Notes under the pieces: generated by a model | The model's input: the letters and a program-made list of their open reading frames with translations, nothing else | Told to the model about the DNA's origin: nothing | Database searches by the model: none | Shown here: piece after piece, positions 1-11,091 of the stretch | Layout of the letters: each line of letters starts with the position of its first letter | Position numbering within the stretch: the stretch's first letter is position 1 | Origin: Clarireedia homoeocarpa | Lineage: Eukaryota; Ascomycota; Leotiomycetes; Helotiales; Rutstroemiaceae | DNA length: 57,036 nucleotides | Assembly (NCBI GenBank): GCA_001465935.1 | Contig: LNKV01000092.1 | Coordinates: forward strand, 1-57,036 | Direction: 5' to 3' | Position numbers and translations under genes: made by a program

Positions 1-800
1 TATTTATATTAATAATTAAAAATATAAATATTAAAAAATAATTAATTTTATATTAGTAAACTAATATAAATAATAATATTATAAAAATAAAAGAAAATCT
101 AAATATTTATATAATTATAATTTAAAAGAAAATTATAAAGATTTTATAAAATTAAATATTATAAATTTAATAAATAATCTTTTTTAAAAAATAGTTATTA
201 ATAAAAATAAATTTTTAAAATATTAAATATAAGATTATTAAAAGAAATTTAAAAAATAGAAAATAAAAAAAATATTCAAAAAATAAAAAAATAATTTAAA
301 AATATAATAAATAAAAATATATTTAAATATTAAATAAATATAATAATCTAATAAAATAAACTTAATTATATAATATTATTATAAATAATTTATTATAATA
401 ATAACTATTTAATATATTAATTTAATAAAAATAATATAAAATAATATTTTAAAAAATTAAAAAAGTTATTAATTAATTAAAATATTTAATTTATTATAAA
501 TAAATAAATAATAAATTATTAAAAAATAATAAATATTTTAAATAGAAATAAAACTTATTAAAAGTTTTTAAAAAATAATTTTAAAAATAATAAATTTAAA
601 ATTAAATAATATTAAATAATTTTTTAATACTTATAAATAATATAATTTTAATATTAAATTAAAAAAATATATTTATATAAAATAATTAATATATTAGTTT
701 TTAATAGAAAATTGAATATATTATATAAAAGTATTAAATAAGTAAATTAAAATATAATAAAATATAGAATAAATTAATAAAACTTAGTTTAAATATATAT
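1..800. repeat. AT-rich, RIP-like degraded block
   Basis: Almost pure A/T with only scattered G or C and no usable reading frame. This is the look of an old repeat saturated with C-to-T changes by repeat-induced point mutation in ascomycetes. No element ends can be recognised. Composition turns normal from about 810 on, and 810-1369 holds no gene I can support. Confidence 0.7.
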
Positions 801-1169
801 ATATATAATCCTTAATATCAGCCACCGTATCACTAATCGTACACTAAGTCCTACACTGGGTGTTATAACTGTGTCGATGGTAGAGGTATCGGATTTGGGA
901 AATGAGTTGGTATTGCAGATGTGTTAGTTAGAGTCATACGTGGACAGCTATCCAAATTCGCTGGCAGCTCTCTTACAAAGGTAGCTAGTTATTCGGGGTA
1001 TGGTATTTTACAGCTGTGATGACACTGGTGGGGTATTCGGTTTGGTAGAACTAAGGTTATACAGTCCTTTAGGAGAATTAATCAAACACTTTTAATTACA
1101 TGCCTGCTTCTACTCAGATCTAACATAAATGTTACTTCTAATCTATATTTGATTCGTATCCAGTCCAGT

Positions 1170-1352
1170 CTACTCAGGAGTAGCCATCTTTTCATTTTCA
1201 AGTTCCGGAATCTGCTGTGATCGTATATGTTGAATATTATCTTCAGTCTCATAAGCTTCACCATCTACCGTATCGTTCATATCAAAGGCATTTCTAAGAC
1301 CTTCAAGGTCATTCTTTCCCGTTTTGCAGCCAATGAGATATCCAATCTTCAT
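1170..1352 (-). CDS. small uncharacterised open frame
   Basis: A 60-codon frame starting 18 bp after the stop of the MFS gene on the same strand. The peptide is hydrophilic and acidic, with no signal peptide or membrane segment. It could be chance, a 3' UTR frame, or a degraded exon. I do not recognise it. Confidence 0.15.
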   Translation of the reverse strand: MKIGYLIGCKTGKNDLEGLRNAFDMNDTVDGEAYETEDNIQHIRSQQIPELENEKMATPE

Positions 1353-1369
1353 AGAATTACTAAGTTATT

Positions 1370-3184
1370 CTAGACGCTGTCGCTGGCACTCTTCTCCTCC
1401 AGGGTGGCTTGTTCCTTGTCAGTCTTCTTAGTTTTTCCACGGTCTTCCTTCTTGAGAGACTGCAGGCCAGTCTTGTGCTCCGCATGCTCCTGAGACAACT
1501 TAGTTTGCCTGATAAATAAGCTAATAAGAAGGCCAGTAAAGCTGACACAGGCATAGAGGATGAACATCTTTTGCAGCGCATTCCAATAGGTAGCTCTGAC
1601 AGTCCGCCTTTGATCTGTAGGAAGGCCCGCAATCCTTTGGATACTGGCGGAAGCGTCTCGCCCATTGAATTTTGACGCAAGTTGTGGGCCTAAAGCATAT
1701 CTCAGAAGACGTTGTTGTGAGTTCATTACGTTGCTAAAAACGACACCGCCAATGACGACAGAAACAGATGTGCCAATTTGACGAGCGAAAGAGTAGGCGG
1801 AGGTGGCTGCGCCGATATCTCGTGGCTCTATATTGGTTTGAAGGGCAATGAGAGGTGCCTGGAAGTTGGTGCCGGATCCAAGTCCGGCGATGATCTGAAA
1901 GATAATGATGCGGTCCCAGTGAGCTTCGTCGTCGAGATAAGTCAGGAGGCCAAGTCCGATGGTCATGACGAATAGACCACCAACTATGGGCCATCGAAAG
2001 TTTCCAGTCTTCTTGATAAACATTCCAGAGCCTACCGAAAGAAACGACGATGAAATGGCGTATGGTAGCAGGTACACTCCCGATAAGAGCGGGTTGACTC
2101 CGAGCACGGCCTGGAAATACAAAGGCAACCAGTAGCTGCCACCGAGAAAAGCCATGGAATGCATAATGCTCAAGCTGTAAGCGGAGACACTGTTTCTGTA
2201 GCGGAATATGCGCGGAGGAATCACAGGATAGTTGGCAAACCTGGACTCGTAGATGCAGAAAAGTCCAATGGTAAAGGCACCAAACACAATAAGGCAGATA
2301 ACAGTGGCGGATTTCCAGGCGAACTGAACACCGCCAAACTGAAGACCCATGAGCACCATGAGCGTGCCACCAATGACAAGCAGGTTACCAATCCAATCGA
2401 TGGCAGCAAGACCTTGTTTGAGAGGCGTGCGAGGATTATGTAGCTTGAGAAAGAAGATCAAAACGGCAAGAGCCACCCCGCCAAAGGGAAGGTTGATAAA
2501 AAAGCACCAACGCCATGAGACTCTGCTTGTGAAAACGCCGCCAATTACCGGGCCTAAGGCTGATGCCAAAGCCCAAACAGTACTAAGCAGACCGAAGTAC
2601 ATGCCGCGATCCTGCAGGGAGAAGAGATCGGAAACGCAGATGTTGGGCAGTACAATGGCACCCCCACCTCCAACACCTTGAATAGCCCTCGCAGCAATAA
2701 GCATACCTATACTCCGGCTTACTGCGCATAGAAGCGATCCTAACAAGAATATGCTGACTGCAACGAGCAAGGTATGCTTGCGACCAAAAATGTCCGATAT
2801 CTTTCCCCAGATTGGCACGAAGGAAGCGTTTCCAAGAAGATAGGCGCTACCTATCCAAATGTAGCCGACAGGAGCGTCAAAATGACTAACAATGGTGGGA
2901 ACGGAGGTAGTGATGATGGTAGTGTCGAGAGCGGAAAGGAAAAGGGACATGCAGAGAGCTCCCATGATTACTGTCGTCTGGAACTTGGTCCTGTCAGCTT
3001 CGGTCAATTTGACGGGTTCCGTCGGCTTGTTCTCGGTAGACTCCTGTGTGCTTGTCTGACTGCCATTGGCAGTTGCAGGAGAAGGGTATATTTTTTGAGC
3101 GCCATCTTGTATAGTAGTTGGGATTTTAATGCTGGCTGTTGAATTATTGGGTTGGCCTATGGAGTCCGGTGTCGATGTTGCCAT
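1370..3184 (-). CDS. MFS drug/toxin exporter, DHA2 (14-TM) type
   Basis: Single-exon gene of 604 residues if translation starts at 3184; an in-frame ATG at 3271 would add 29 residues of poor character. A polar, Ser/Thr-rich cytosolic N-terminus of about 70 residues comes first. It is followed by a membrane domain carrying the DHA2 hallmark LDTTI (about residues 86-90), MFS motif A as GKISDIFGRK, and a GPVIGG motif C-like segment in helix 5. Length and motifs fit fungal 14-helix proton antiporters that export toxins, drugs or own metabolites at the plasma membrane. The C-terminal tail is lysine-rich and charged. It stands alone beside an AT-rich block, with no biosynthetic gene directly adjacent, so its substrate cannot be inferred. 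No lesions seen. Confidence 0.9.
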   Translation of the reverse strand: MATSTPDSIGQPNNSTASIKIPTTIQDGAQKIYPSPATANGSQTSTQESTENKPTEPVKLTEADRTKFQTTVIMGALCMSLFLSALDTTIITTSVPTIVSHFDAPVGYIWIGSAYLLGNASFVPIWGKISDIFGRKHTLLVAVSIFLLGSLLCAVSRSIGMLIAARAIQGVGGGGAIVLPNICVSDLFSLQDRGMYFGLLSTVWALASALGPVIGGVFTSRVSWRWCFFINLPFGGVALAVLIFFLKLHNPRTPLKQGLAAIDWIGNLLVIGGTLMVLMGLQFGGVQFAWKSATVICLIVFGAFTIGLFCIYESRFANYPVIPPRIFRYRNSVSAYSLSIMHSMAFLGGSYWLPLYFQAVLGVNPLLSGVYLLPYAISSSFLSVGSGMFIKKTGNFRWPIVGGLFVMTIGLGLLTYLDDEAHWDRIIIFQIIAGLGSGTNFQAPLIALQTNIEPRDIGAATSAYSFARQIGTSVSVVIGGVVFSNVMNSQQRLLRYALGPQLASKFNGRDASASIQRIAGLPTDQRRTVRATYWNALQKMFILYACVSFTGLLISLFIRQTKLSQEHAEHKTGLQSLKKEDRGKTKKTDKEQATLEEKSASDSV

Positions 3185-3271
3185 TATATCTGTACGCTCT
3201 GTACGCTCCGTAAGCTCTGGCGGTAATTTGTCAACCAGCCAGGAGATATATGAAAAAGACTTCCAGAACAA

Positions 3272-3786
3272 GACACTTTCCTTCTTTTATTTTCGGGGGC
3301 TTGATGCAACGCGACTTTGTCGCTTACCCAGTATCTAAAATGAAGCAAAAGGACAAGAAAAAATGAAGAGAAGTCAAGGGTACAAGGCGGGGGAGAGATT
3401 AGTTTATATAGTCGAGCGATAAGCGGCCGCAATATCCGACTTTTCACAAATACAATTATTTAAGCAATAAAATAATAAAATAATAAAACAATAAAATAAT
3501 AAAATAATTATATAATTTAAATATTAATTAAAGATGAGTAGAAATATTAATTTGGTTTCATTAATTATTTTCATATTTGTATTAAAATTATGAAATTTAC
3601 AAGAGAACAAAAGAAAAAGAAAAAGCCTTTAGAAAAGCAAAAGAAGTATTATAGTAGTGCGTCTATCTCAACCAAGCTAGTCCCAATTAGGTGTATTGTG
3701 TATATGATATAAGAAGAGTTATATGATATTAGCTGATACTGATCGAGACAATTTATATCGCTGTTATTCAATCTAATTTTCATTAA
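3272..3786. other. intergenic, promoter of MFS gene
   Basis: No gene seen. 3460-3520 is a simple AT-rich run of repeated aataaaat units, followed by plain AT-rich sequence up to the 3' end of the LOG-family gene. Confidence 0.5.
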
Positions 3787-4559
3787 TTATAAATGAGCCC
3801 ATCCCAATTTAAACACTGCCCGGGATACTTTGTAGTCACGTAATGCTTCAATCGCTCTCGCGGGCTCACTAGCTGTCACTATAATGTCCTTATTCGCTGT
3901 TTTTACAAATCCATTCTTGCTAGCGCTGTTCACCCACTGCACGATTGGGTCCCAGTATCCTTCCGTGTTGAGCAAGCAGACACCCAGCCTGTGAATTCCC
4001 AACTGGTTCCATGTAATGACCTCAAAAAGCTCTTCCATAGTGCCATAGCCTCCTGGGAGGCCGATGAAGCCGCTCCCAGGACCACCGCTGAGAACTTCCT
4101 TCATTATCATTTTCTTGCGAGTGTGCATGTCCTGAACCACGGTTGTGCGACCATATTTGGACTCGTCGGGAAGGTAAAGGTCAACATTGGCGATTTGGTA
4201 TTCGTCGGTACGTTCATGCTCAGCTAGGACTTGGGGGATTATGCCGTGTACGGCTGAAGGTCCTTTGATCGAACAAACAGTCTTTGCTACTTCGCCCATG
4301 AGGCCGATAGTACCACCTCCATAGACTAGAGTTTCGTGATATTAGTAAATGATCGTCTTTCTTACGAGTAAGTATTAGCGAAAAGCATACTCAAATCAAT
4401 ATCTTGCTCTGCTAATGCTCTCCCAAGAGCTCGGGCAGCTTCCACATATGCTGGATTGGTGCCGCTGCTAGAGCCGCAGAAGACACCAATCTTTGCACGG
4501 GGCCTACTCCCATTACTCTTGATAGTGGTTTGAGTCTGCATTGGAATATAAGAAGACAT
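3787..4559 (-). CDS. LOG-family cytokinin-riboside-phosphate phosphoribohydrolase-like protein
   Basis: Two exons, 4559-4391 and 4325-3787, joined across a 65-bp intron with donor GTATGC and branch site TACTAAT, giving 235 residues. Joining restores the glycine loop LIYGGGTIGLMG. The family signature PGGYGTMEE, often annotated lysine decarboxylase, follows in exon 2, and the N-terminal KIGVFCGSSSG strand is present. Proteins with PGGxGTxxE release free cytokinin base from nucleoside 5'-monophosphates; many fungal members have unknown substrates. Start at 4559 chosen because it begins the conserved fold closely; the frame upstream lacks family features. Soluble, no signal peptide. Confidence 0.88.
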
Positions 4560-4763
4560 GTGAAGGTATTTTGTAGATAATAACGATGTTGAATCATTTG
4601 CTAAACACAAGTTAATACAGTAGTGAGAGTGCACAGCCAAGATCAATATAGAGGAACAAAGCTGAGGCGGGGAAGAGGTGGTGCTGTAAGTGACACAAGT
4701 GGGTATACTGTGGGTATACTGTAGAATGTTGCATTCGGCCCTAAATTTCAGCGGAAGTGCCAT

Positions 4764-5229
4764 GTAAGCACGCTATGACGTGCTAGGGACCCCAACATTC
4801 TATATGTAACTATAATAAAGTGGCCATACTTTGTCACTGTGGAAGCAGTTACGTCAAGAGGACTACAGGCAACTGTTTTTTCTTAGTGCGTTCTCAGCGA
4901 TATTTACTCACCTTCCCTGGTCTTTCTTGGCGTAACTATTTTTAATGGAACGAAACACTAATAGTCAATGAACGATAAGAAAACCGTGGTCAAGGAATCA
5001 CAGGCAAGCGCACCTTCATCAGCAAAACTTGCAAAGTAGGGAATAATAGGCGCCACTCACAGTTGAATGTGTGAGGCTTCTCTAAGCTACATTGTGTTTC
5101 TAAGTCGTTGTATACCGATAATGAAACTTTGTGCCCCTTTCTCTATTCCATGCAATTCTTCTTCAAACGCTCTTCAAAAGATACTATACTTTTATGTTGA
5201 ATGTTGCAATTGATGCGGTGGTACAAAAC
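4764..5229. other. intergenic
   Basis: About 0.5 kb between two minus-strand genes; no gene, RNA or repeat recognised. Confidence 0.4.
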
Positions 5230-6015
5230 CTATGATAAAGTCTTGTTGGAGTTGCTTCGATGTCCTCTCGCCTTGAGATCCTCCTTCAACCACCCCAAGA
5301 CCAGCTCGCCCAGTCGACTATTTCCTGTTTCTGGCACTATTCTATCCAAACCCTGCAAGAACTCATCCGTATTGCCCCATTCCTTGACCGTGCCCAAGCT
5401 CATGTGTACCAGATGCGAAGGCCATCCAGCTAGGTTGTCCAGAATATGCGTAGCATAGACAATTGTACAATCTCTCTGCTCCGTCTCACGTTTCAGCCAG
5501 TCCAGAAACGCGGCGCGACTTAGTACATCTAAGTCCACTGTGATTTCATCGAGGAACAATATTGTCCAGGGTCTTAGCAGTCCCATTGTGAGTTGCACGC
5601 GGCGTCGCTCACCGTCTGAGACCGCATGCAAGCGCCAATTGGTGTCAATGTCAAGTATAGAGATAAGCTCGTCTCGTCTCTCAGGATAGGCATCTCCGCC
5701 TACAGAGCGGAGCAGCTCTACCACACCCACGTCATGACGGACAATAGGATTGGTAACCCATTCCAAACCAAGATACGTCACGCCTTCAATAGTCTCTTGG
5801 AAGGGGTCCACTCCACAAATACGGATTGTTTTGGCTGGAGAGAGACGCTTGCCTGCGAGAAGTCGAAGAAGGGTAGTTTTGCCGGAACCATTAGCCCCAA
5901 TAAGCAGGGTGCGTGATCGGGGAGGGAGATCGAGTGTGACATTGCGAACTCCCGTTGGATACTCGGGGAATGTGAATGTGAGGTCAGTGACCTGGATTCG
6001 AGGCGGTTCAGGCAT
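5230..6015 (-). CDS. CAF16-like soluble ABC ATPase
   Basis: Single exon, 261 residues, one ABC nucleotide-binding domain and no membrane segments. Walker A GANGSGKT lies at about residues 40-47, the signature VSDGERRRVQ at 132-141, Walker B ILFLDEITVDLD at 152-163 and the switch histidine near 190. The degenerate signature SDGERR and the size fit yeast Caf16, a CCR4-NOT-associated ABC protein, rather than a transporter half. A housekeeping role is likely. It faces the dioxygenase gene head to head with about 665 bp between the starts. Confidence 0.88.
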   Translation of the reverse strand: MPEPPRIQVTDLTFTFPEYPTGVRNVTLDLPPRSRTLLIGANGSGKTTLLRLLAGKRLSPAKTIRICGVDPFQETIEGVTYLGLEWVTNPIVRHDVGVVELLRSVGGDAYPERRDELISILDIDTNWRLHAVSDGERRRVQLTMGLLRPWTILFLDEITVDLDVLSRAAFLDWLKRETEQRDCTIVYATHILDNLAGWPSHLVHMSLGTVKEWGNTDEFLQGLDRIVPETGNSRLGELVLGWLKEDLKARGHRSNSNKTLS

Positions 6016-6681
6016 TTTGGATTGAAATCAAAGAAGGATGAGTATTGATTGGTGGAAAGGCGAGATGATAGGCATCAAGTTTATATACATTACTTTACGC
6101 TACCGATTGTGTTGTGGGAAAAACATACGACATTTTGACCCCACATCATTGCCTTCGAAGACACTCTGATTCCTGAAGAAATTGAAGGGATGGAAATGGT
6201 CTATCGAAGCAATACTACGTAAAGGTGAGGGGCGCGAGTGGGACTGTTGGGTCAATGCATAGCACACAATTTGAGCGGCAAGGCAAGCTCAACGGCTGAC
6301 GTGAGAAATGCCCCACAGCACAGTCGTTGCTCTCTTGTGACCACTGTGGAGATCACTGCAGCAATTGTGCCGCTGGTACTCTCTCAGGCATAAAATACTA
6401 CCTGTACTGTAGTTAAGATGCGCCGGTTTATATTTGCGGAGCCTGCTACTGGATTGGAGCCGCGGTGCGGCAATTTTGCCATTGGTACTAGCGGAAATTC
6501 ATACTGCCCAGCGTCTGCCGTCAGCTAGCATAATGTACTGTTCTAGCTTCATCGCTTTGCTTGGAATTTTATCATATTGTAACTCCGAAAATGCTCGAGC
6601 ATACTTAGTGACTATTCATTCTCGAAAACAAACTATTTGATTAATTCAACGACACAAAAGAATAAAACAGAGAAAATCAAT
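6016..6681. promoter_or_regulatory. divergent promoter region between CAF16-like gene and dioxygenase
   Basis: No gene supported. At 6585-6598 it holds CCGAAAATGCTCGA, a near match to the palindrome found at 19320, 21611, 23800 and 25447, placed 84 bp before the dioxygenase ATG. The match is imperfect and may be chance. Confidence 0.3.
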
Positions 6682-7807
6682 ATGAGTGATTCAAAAGAAC
6701 TCACGGGCTTTGACACAGCCAACCTCCCTATTATAGACTACTCGAGAATTGAAGCCTTCTTTTTTGATAAAGCACCCGAAAATGTGATCGAGAACGAGAA
6801 GCTACTGAAAGCTGTCAACGATGTCGGCTTCATCTACCTGAAGAACCATGGCATCACCGACGAGAAAATGAAGCGGCTCTTTGAGTACGCCAAGGAATTC
6901 TTCGCCTGGCCCATCTCGGAAAAAGAAAAGATTGAGTCCTGCGAAAGCAAATTTTTCCATGGCTGGTTTTCGCCGGAGCGCACATCGAAAGCCAGAATCG
7001 CCGACCAAAAGGAAGCATTTGACATTGGCGATGACAACAACCTGGCTCGTCCCAACCAATGGCCTGAGAATTGGCCCGAGTTCAGGACTGACATGAATTA
7101 CTTTTTCCAAAAATGTCATGAGATCCATCTTGTTCTGTTGGGCACATTTGCAGAGACACAAGGACTCTCTAAGGATTACTTCAATCCTTTTGTGAACGAA
7201 AAAGACCACTTCTTTCGTTTGCTTCATTACCCGGCTACTACACCAGATTCAATAGGGAGTCGTCTGCGAGCCAGTCCTCACACGGATTACGGCACTCTGA
7301 CGCTTCTGTTCAATGACAACAGTGGCGGCTTGCAGATTCGTGGGAAGGATGGTCAGTGGTTGGAAGTACCACCGATTCCAGGCTACGCAATCATCAACAG
7401 TGAGAACCTCCCCCTTCCTTGTAGACATCTCCTTTGCAAATTGAAGAAAATTAACGAACTGAATAGTTGGTGACCTTCTTTCTCGATGGTTCAACGGTAG
7501 CCTTAAGTCCACCGAGCACAGAGTGGTCGAGCCCCCACCTGATAAATCCAAGTTGGATGCGGAAGGAAGGCTCCCCTCACGATATGCTCTCGCGTGGTTC
7601 GGCAATCCAAATAGAAATGCATGGGTTGAGCCCCTCAGCTCTTGCATTACTGCAGAGAACCCTAAGCGCTTTCAGGGTGTATGGGCTGGCAAGCATGTGG
7701 CGGACCGAATTGCCAAGTTGCATAAGGATGGAAAGGCTCCAGAGGTTTGGAAGGACTCTATGTATAGAAAGACGCAGCCAGCTCAGGCTCAGGCTCAGAC
7801 AGTCTAA
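6682..7807 (+). CDS. 2-oxoglutarate/Fe(II)-dependent dioxygenase (isopenicillin N synthase-like)
   Basis: Two exons, 6682-7399 and 7467-7807, intron 67 bp, 352 residues. An N-terminal DIOX_N part contains VGFIYLKNHGI. The jelly-roll core has the iron ligands His200 and Asp202 (SPHTDYGTL) and His257 (TEHRVV). Arg278 is in the place of the 2-oxoglutarate-binding R-x-S, but the serine is alanine here (RYA). Splicing restores the stretch GDLLSRWFNGSLKSTEHR, as expected for the family. Fungal relatives hydroxylate, desaturate or cyclise small molecules. Its partner pathway is not evident. An in-frame ATG at 6637 exists but precedes the conserved start. Confidence 0.9.
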
Positions 7808-9112
7808 GTCATCGAAGTTTAGATACATATGTACAGATCGTGTACTCAGCCTAAACAATTTACTATGCCCTGGGGGTTCTCCAGGAGGGTCAGTATAACA
7901 CCAGAGTATGACTTTGAGTATCGCAGTGGTATTTGTGACTAAGATATAGAATATATGCCTCGCTGCGCTGAAGATTAATTTGTTCACATCTGAATCAACT
8001 GCACTGAACTTCGTCGCTATACCGGTAGAGATGAAAAGTAGGGATGCCTAACATACCCATCTATCCCCAAAGTGTCCTGTAACGAACATGTTGTCTTGTG
8101 GGAGATCGATTGTGCTATAAAAGACGTAATATTACTCCAATTTAAATGTGTTATAATACGTAAAGGCATTTTAGCCTGCGTTGTGCGATGGAAAATTATG
8201 CTACTGTAAATGATTGCCGGCTAGAAGGCGATACATTATGTTTTAAATCAGGAATTCCTGCATGACGCGAAGGATTTTCACATGATTCTGCCCCGCAGCG
8301 CAACGCTGACAGCCTGTGTGCATGGGGAAGTGCCCCGTAAGCAGGCGATAACGTGCTAGAGAGTCGCTATGGTAACAGTAATGATAACGTAATAGTAATA
8401 GGAACACAAGCCCAAATGCAACCTTCCAGGGCTCACTGACTCCAGTAAAGGCGTAGCCCTTCAATTTCTCTATGCTTTGACAGCTGCATTCTCAAAAAGC
8501 TCGCAGCTCTGAGGTCCCAGTCCAAGATATTCATACCCTACTTCATTCCCCCCTGCACTTTGGTTCTCATTCAAGCCGCAGATCAACGTCCGGAGTTGTA
8601 CGTTTACAATACAAGTTCTGTATATCAATAAGTCTGACACACCAAGTCCAAGGCATATGAAAACTGCACTTGTCAAAGCATAATCGAGTTATTGCTGCTT
8701 ACAGTGGAGTTAATGGTGGGCATAGTCGGCTACACTATTAGGAAGAAAGCTGCCCTGCACGCATTTGGGAATATTAACGTAATGAGGTGCTGATGAGCTC
8801 CCAAACTTGATAACCGACCTAGACAATTTCGCTGCATCTAAGAAGGTCGTCTGCTCCACCAACAGTACTACTGTCGAATAAGGCAAATCATACCTGTAGT
8901 ACCACAGGTGTGATTCATAGCTACAGTATTGCCCTTTATGGGAATACCCTCAGTACAAGACAGCTGGTCTATATAATTAGCCTAGATCTTCCACTCAGTC
9001 ACAAGAATCAGACTCAATTTAACCGCACTTGTATCTCTATATTGTGACACAGTATTGCCCAATTCAAGTTCAACACGAAATATCTCAGTACAAGAGTCAA
9101 CCTCTTGCCAAA
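7808..9112. other. intergenic, promoter of PLP enzyme gene at its right end
   Basis: No gene supported. The last 185 bp (8928-9112) is the promoter of the PLP enzyme gene, with a TATA-like element at about 8969-8976; this promoter recurs at 11302. Confidence 0.5.
8928..9077 (+). repeat. duplicated promoter segment, copy A
   Basis: About 150 bp ending shortly before the ATG at 9113. It matches 11302-11450 in order: attgccc, ccctca-tac, gct-g-ctatata, ag-ctagatct, agaatcagactcaatt, then aattcaagt. It includes the TATA element. Confidence 0.7.
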
Positions 9113-11091
9113 ATGGTATCCTCAACTCTAGTCCAAGGTGTTTTACCTATAATCCCTCCTAAGAGACTTGAGGAACAGCCATTTGGAACAGCATATGTCT
9201 ATCCTCCTGAGTCGAAACATGTGAGTTCCAGGTCCGAGATGGCTGTCTCTAGAATTTATTTTAGAATATTTAATGATTTACTTCTACTGAGCAGGGCGTT
9301 AGTATCTCATTGCCGACTTGGGATTCTACAATAGCTTATTTCGAAGAACCTGAAGAATGGAAAAACGAACACATAGAGTGGTGTTACCCGAGGTACGTGC
9401 AAAGCACCAGCCGTTTTGTAAACTCATCTTATTGCGATGTCACGCCTAACTTGAAGCTAAAATTGTTAGATTCTTCATCAATAGGCCAATTCGAGAACTT
9501 GCAGACGCAGCGTTAGAAAGACTCAACATCGCGACTGGCGGAGACACTGCATGCCTTCTATTTCCCACAGCAAGCTTTGCTCGGGATTGTGCAAAGCACA
9601 TTGTAAAGGAGAAACCAGATGTCATTGTTGACATTGTGCAGTTTCAAAGTCCTAAAAACTGCGATAGGAGCGCGGCCCAGGTCTTAAGCATCGCAAGCTT
9701 TGCCATTGCGGTGTTCCCGAAAGAAGCCAAGTTGCCAGCGATGATGTTCTGGATGTACGTTGGAGGAGGATTGACAACGAGACATGCCATCTTCGCGAAA
9801 GATTACATCAATTACCTGGAAGCTACATCTAACAATCAGAAGACGAAGATTCAAGCACCACAGCCTGCCACTACACTACCGACTCCCTCCTGGGTGTACG
9901 ATATTGTCCCCACGACCATGCATGTCAAATCAATAATTGCCAATCTGTCAACTTCTGAGAGTTTTTCGCTCCCTGTAATTACTGCAGACCATGTAACTTT
10001 GTATTCAACTGGAATGAGTGCCATCTACCATGCTTCCCAAGCCCTGCAAGCAGTGGCAACAACGTCCACGGTGGTTGCATTTGGGTACGTTTTATCTCCA
10101 TGCTAATACCGCAAAGTTCGTCCTAACGTAAAATCAGATGGATATATGACGAGACTATTCACAATCTAAAGCACGGCCCCTGGGAGAAATTCATCGGATA
10201 CAAGCGAGGAACAAAACAGGATCTGGAAGACCTCACAGATCGTCTGAAAGCCGGAGAACGCATCGGTGCATTGTTCTGCGAATTGCCTAGCAACATTTTC
10301 TTATCCTCTGTTCCATTACAACGTTTAAGAGCTCTCGCAGACGAATATGGTTTTATCCTTGCCTGCGATGATACAGTAGCTGGTTTCATCAACCTTGACC
10401 TTATGCCGTACGTAGATGTTATGCTGACCAGCTTGACCAAGATGTTCAGCGGAGCATCTGATGTCACAGGGGGGAGGTAAGTCACCCTAATAACCAAGTG
10501 TCATTGTTGAGATTACAGAGTGTGACAAATTGTAGTGTCATTGTTAACCCAGCGTCGCGTGATTACAACACTGTCCAACAGGCTTTACAATCTCGATATC
10601 AGCCTGCCTTCATCTTTCCGCTCGACACAAAAGCTCTCAAACATAACAGCCAGCATGTGCGTTGGCGTGCCCAGAGATGTAACGAGAATGCTCTCGCTGT
10701 CGCTCAAATGCTGCACGGCCATCCACTGATTAAGCGACTTAACTATCCTTACTTTGACGAATCACTGCCTGTTTATCGTAGCCTTATGCGTAAAGGCGGA
10801 GGTTACGGCCCTGTCATGAGCATAATTTTCCATGACGAGAAGGTTGCACATCGCTTTTACAACGTGCTCAACATACCTAAAGGATCTAGCTTTGGCACTA
10901 ATTTCACCATTGCAGTGCCGTTTGCGCTGCTAGTTCACTATTACAATAGAGATAGAGTTGCTGCCTATGGCCTGCCTGAACATATTATACGGATAAGTGT
11001 TGGGCTGGAAGATGTGGAAGATATCAAAACAGCTATTCGGATGGCGCTAGCAAAGTGCTATGAAGGAACCCAACGTGAGAGCAAACTCTAG
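9113..11091 (+). CDS. cystathionine gamma-synthase-like PLP enzyme (Str2 type)
   Basis: Five exons: 9113-9220, 9295-9392, 9470-10084, 10138-10476, 10536-11091, giving 571 residues. All introns are GT-AG, 53-77 bp, and every junction keeps frame. The Cys/Met-metabolism fold-type I domain shows the PLP aspartate in LACDDT (Asp351) and the Schiff-base lysine in SLTKMFSG (Lys375), followed by SDVTGG. The extra N-terminal region of about 130 residues and the total length fit fungal Str2-like cystathionine gamma-synthases. These join cysteine with O-acetyl- or O-succinylhomoserine in transsulfuration. Relatives also occur in secondary-metabolite clusters, where they use O-acetylhomoserine. Whether this copy is primary or specialised cannot be told. 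Confidence 0.88.

Noticed and set aside
8243..8676. Minus-strand frames of 73 and 68 codons
   Set aside because: No domain, no codon-usage support, no splice partners.
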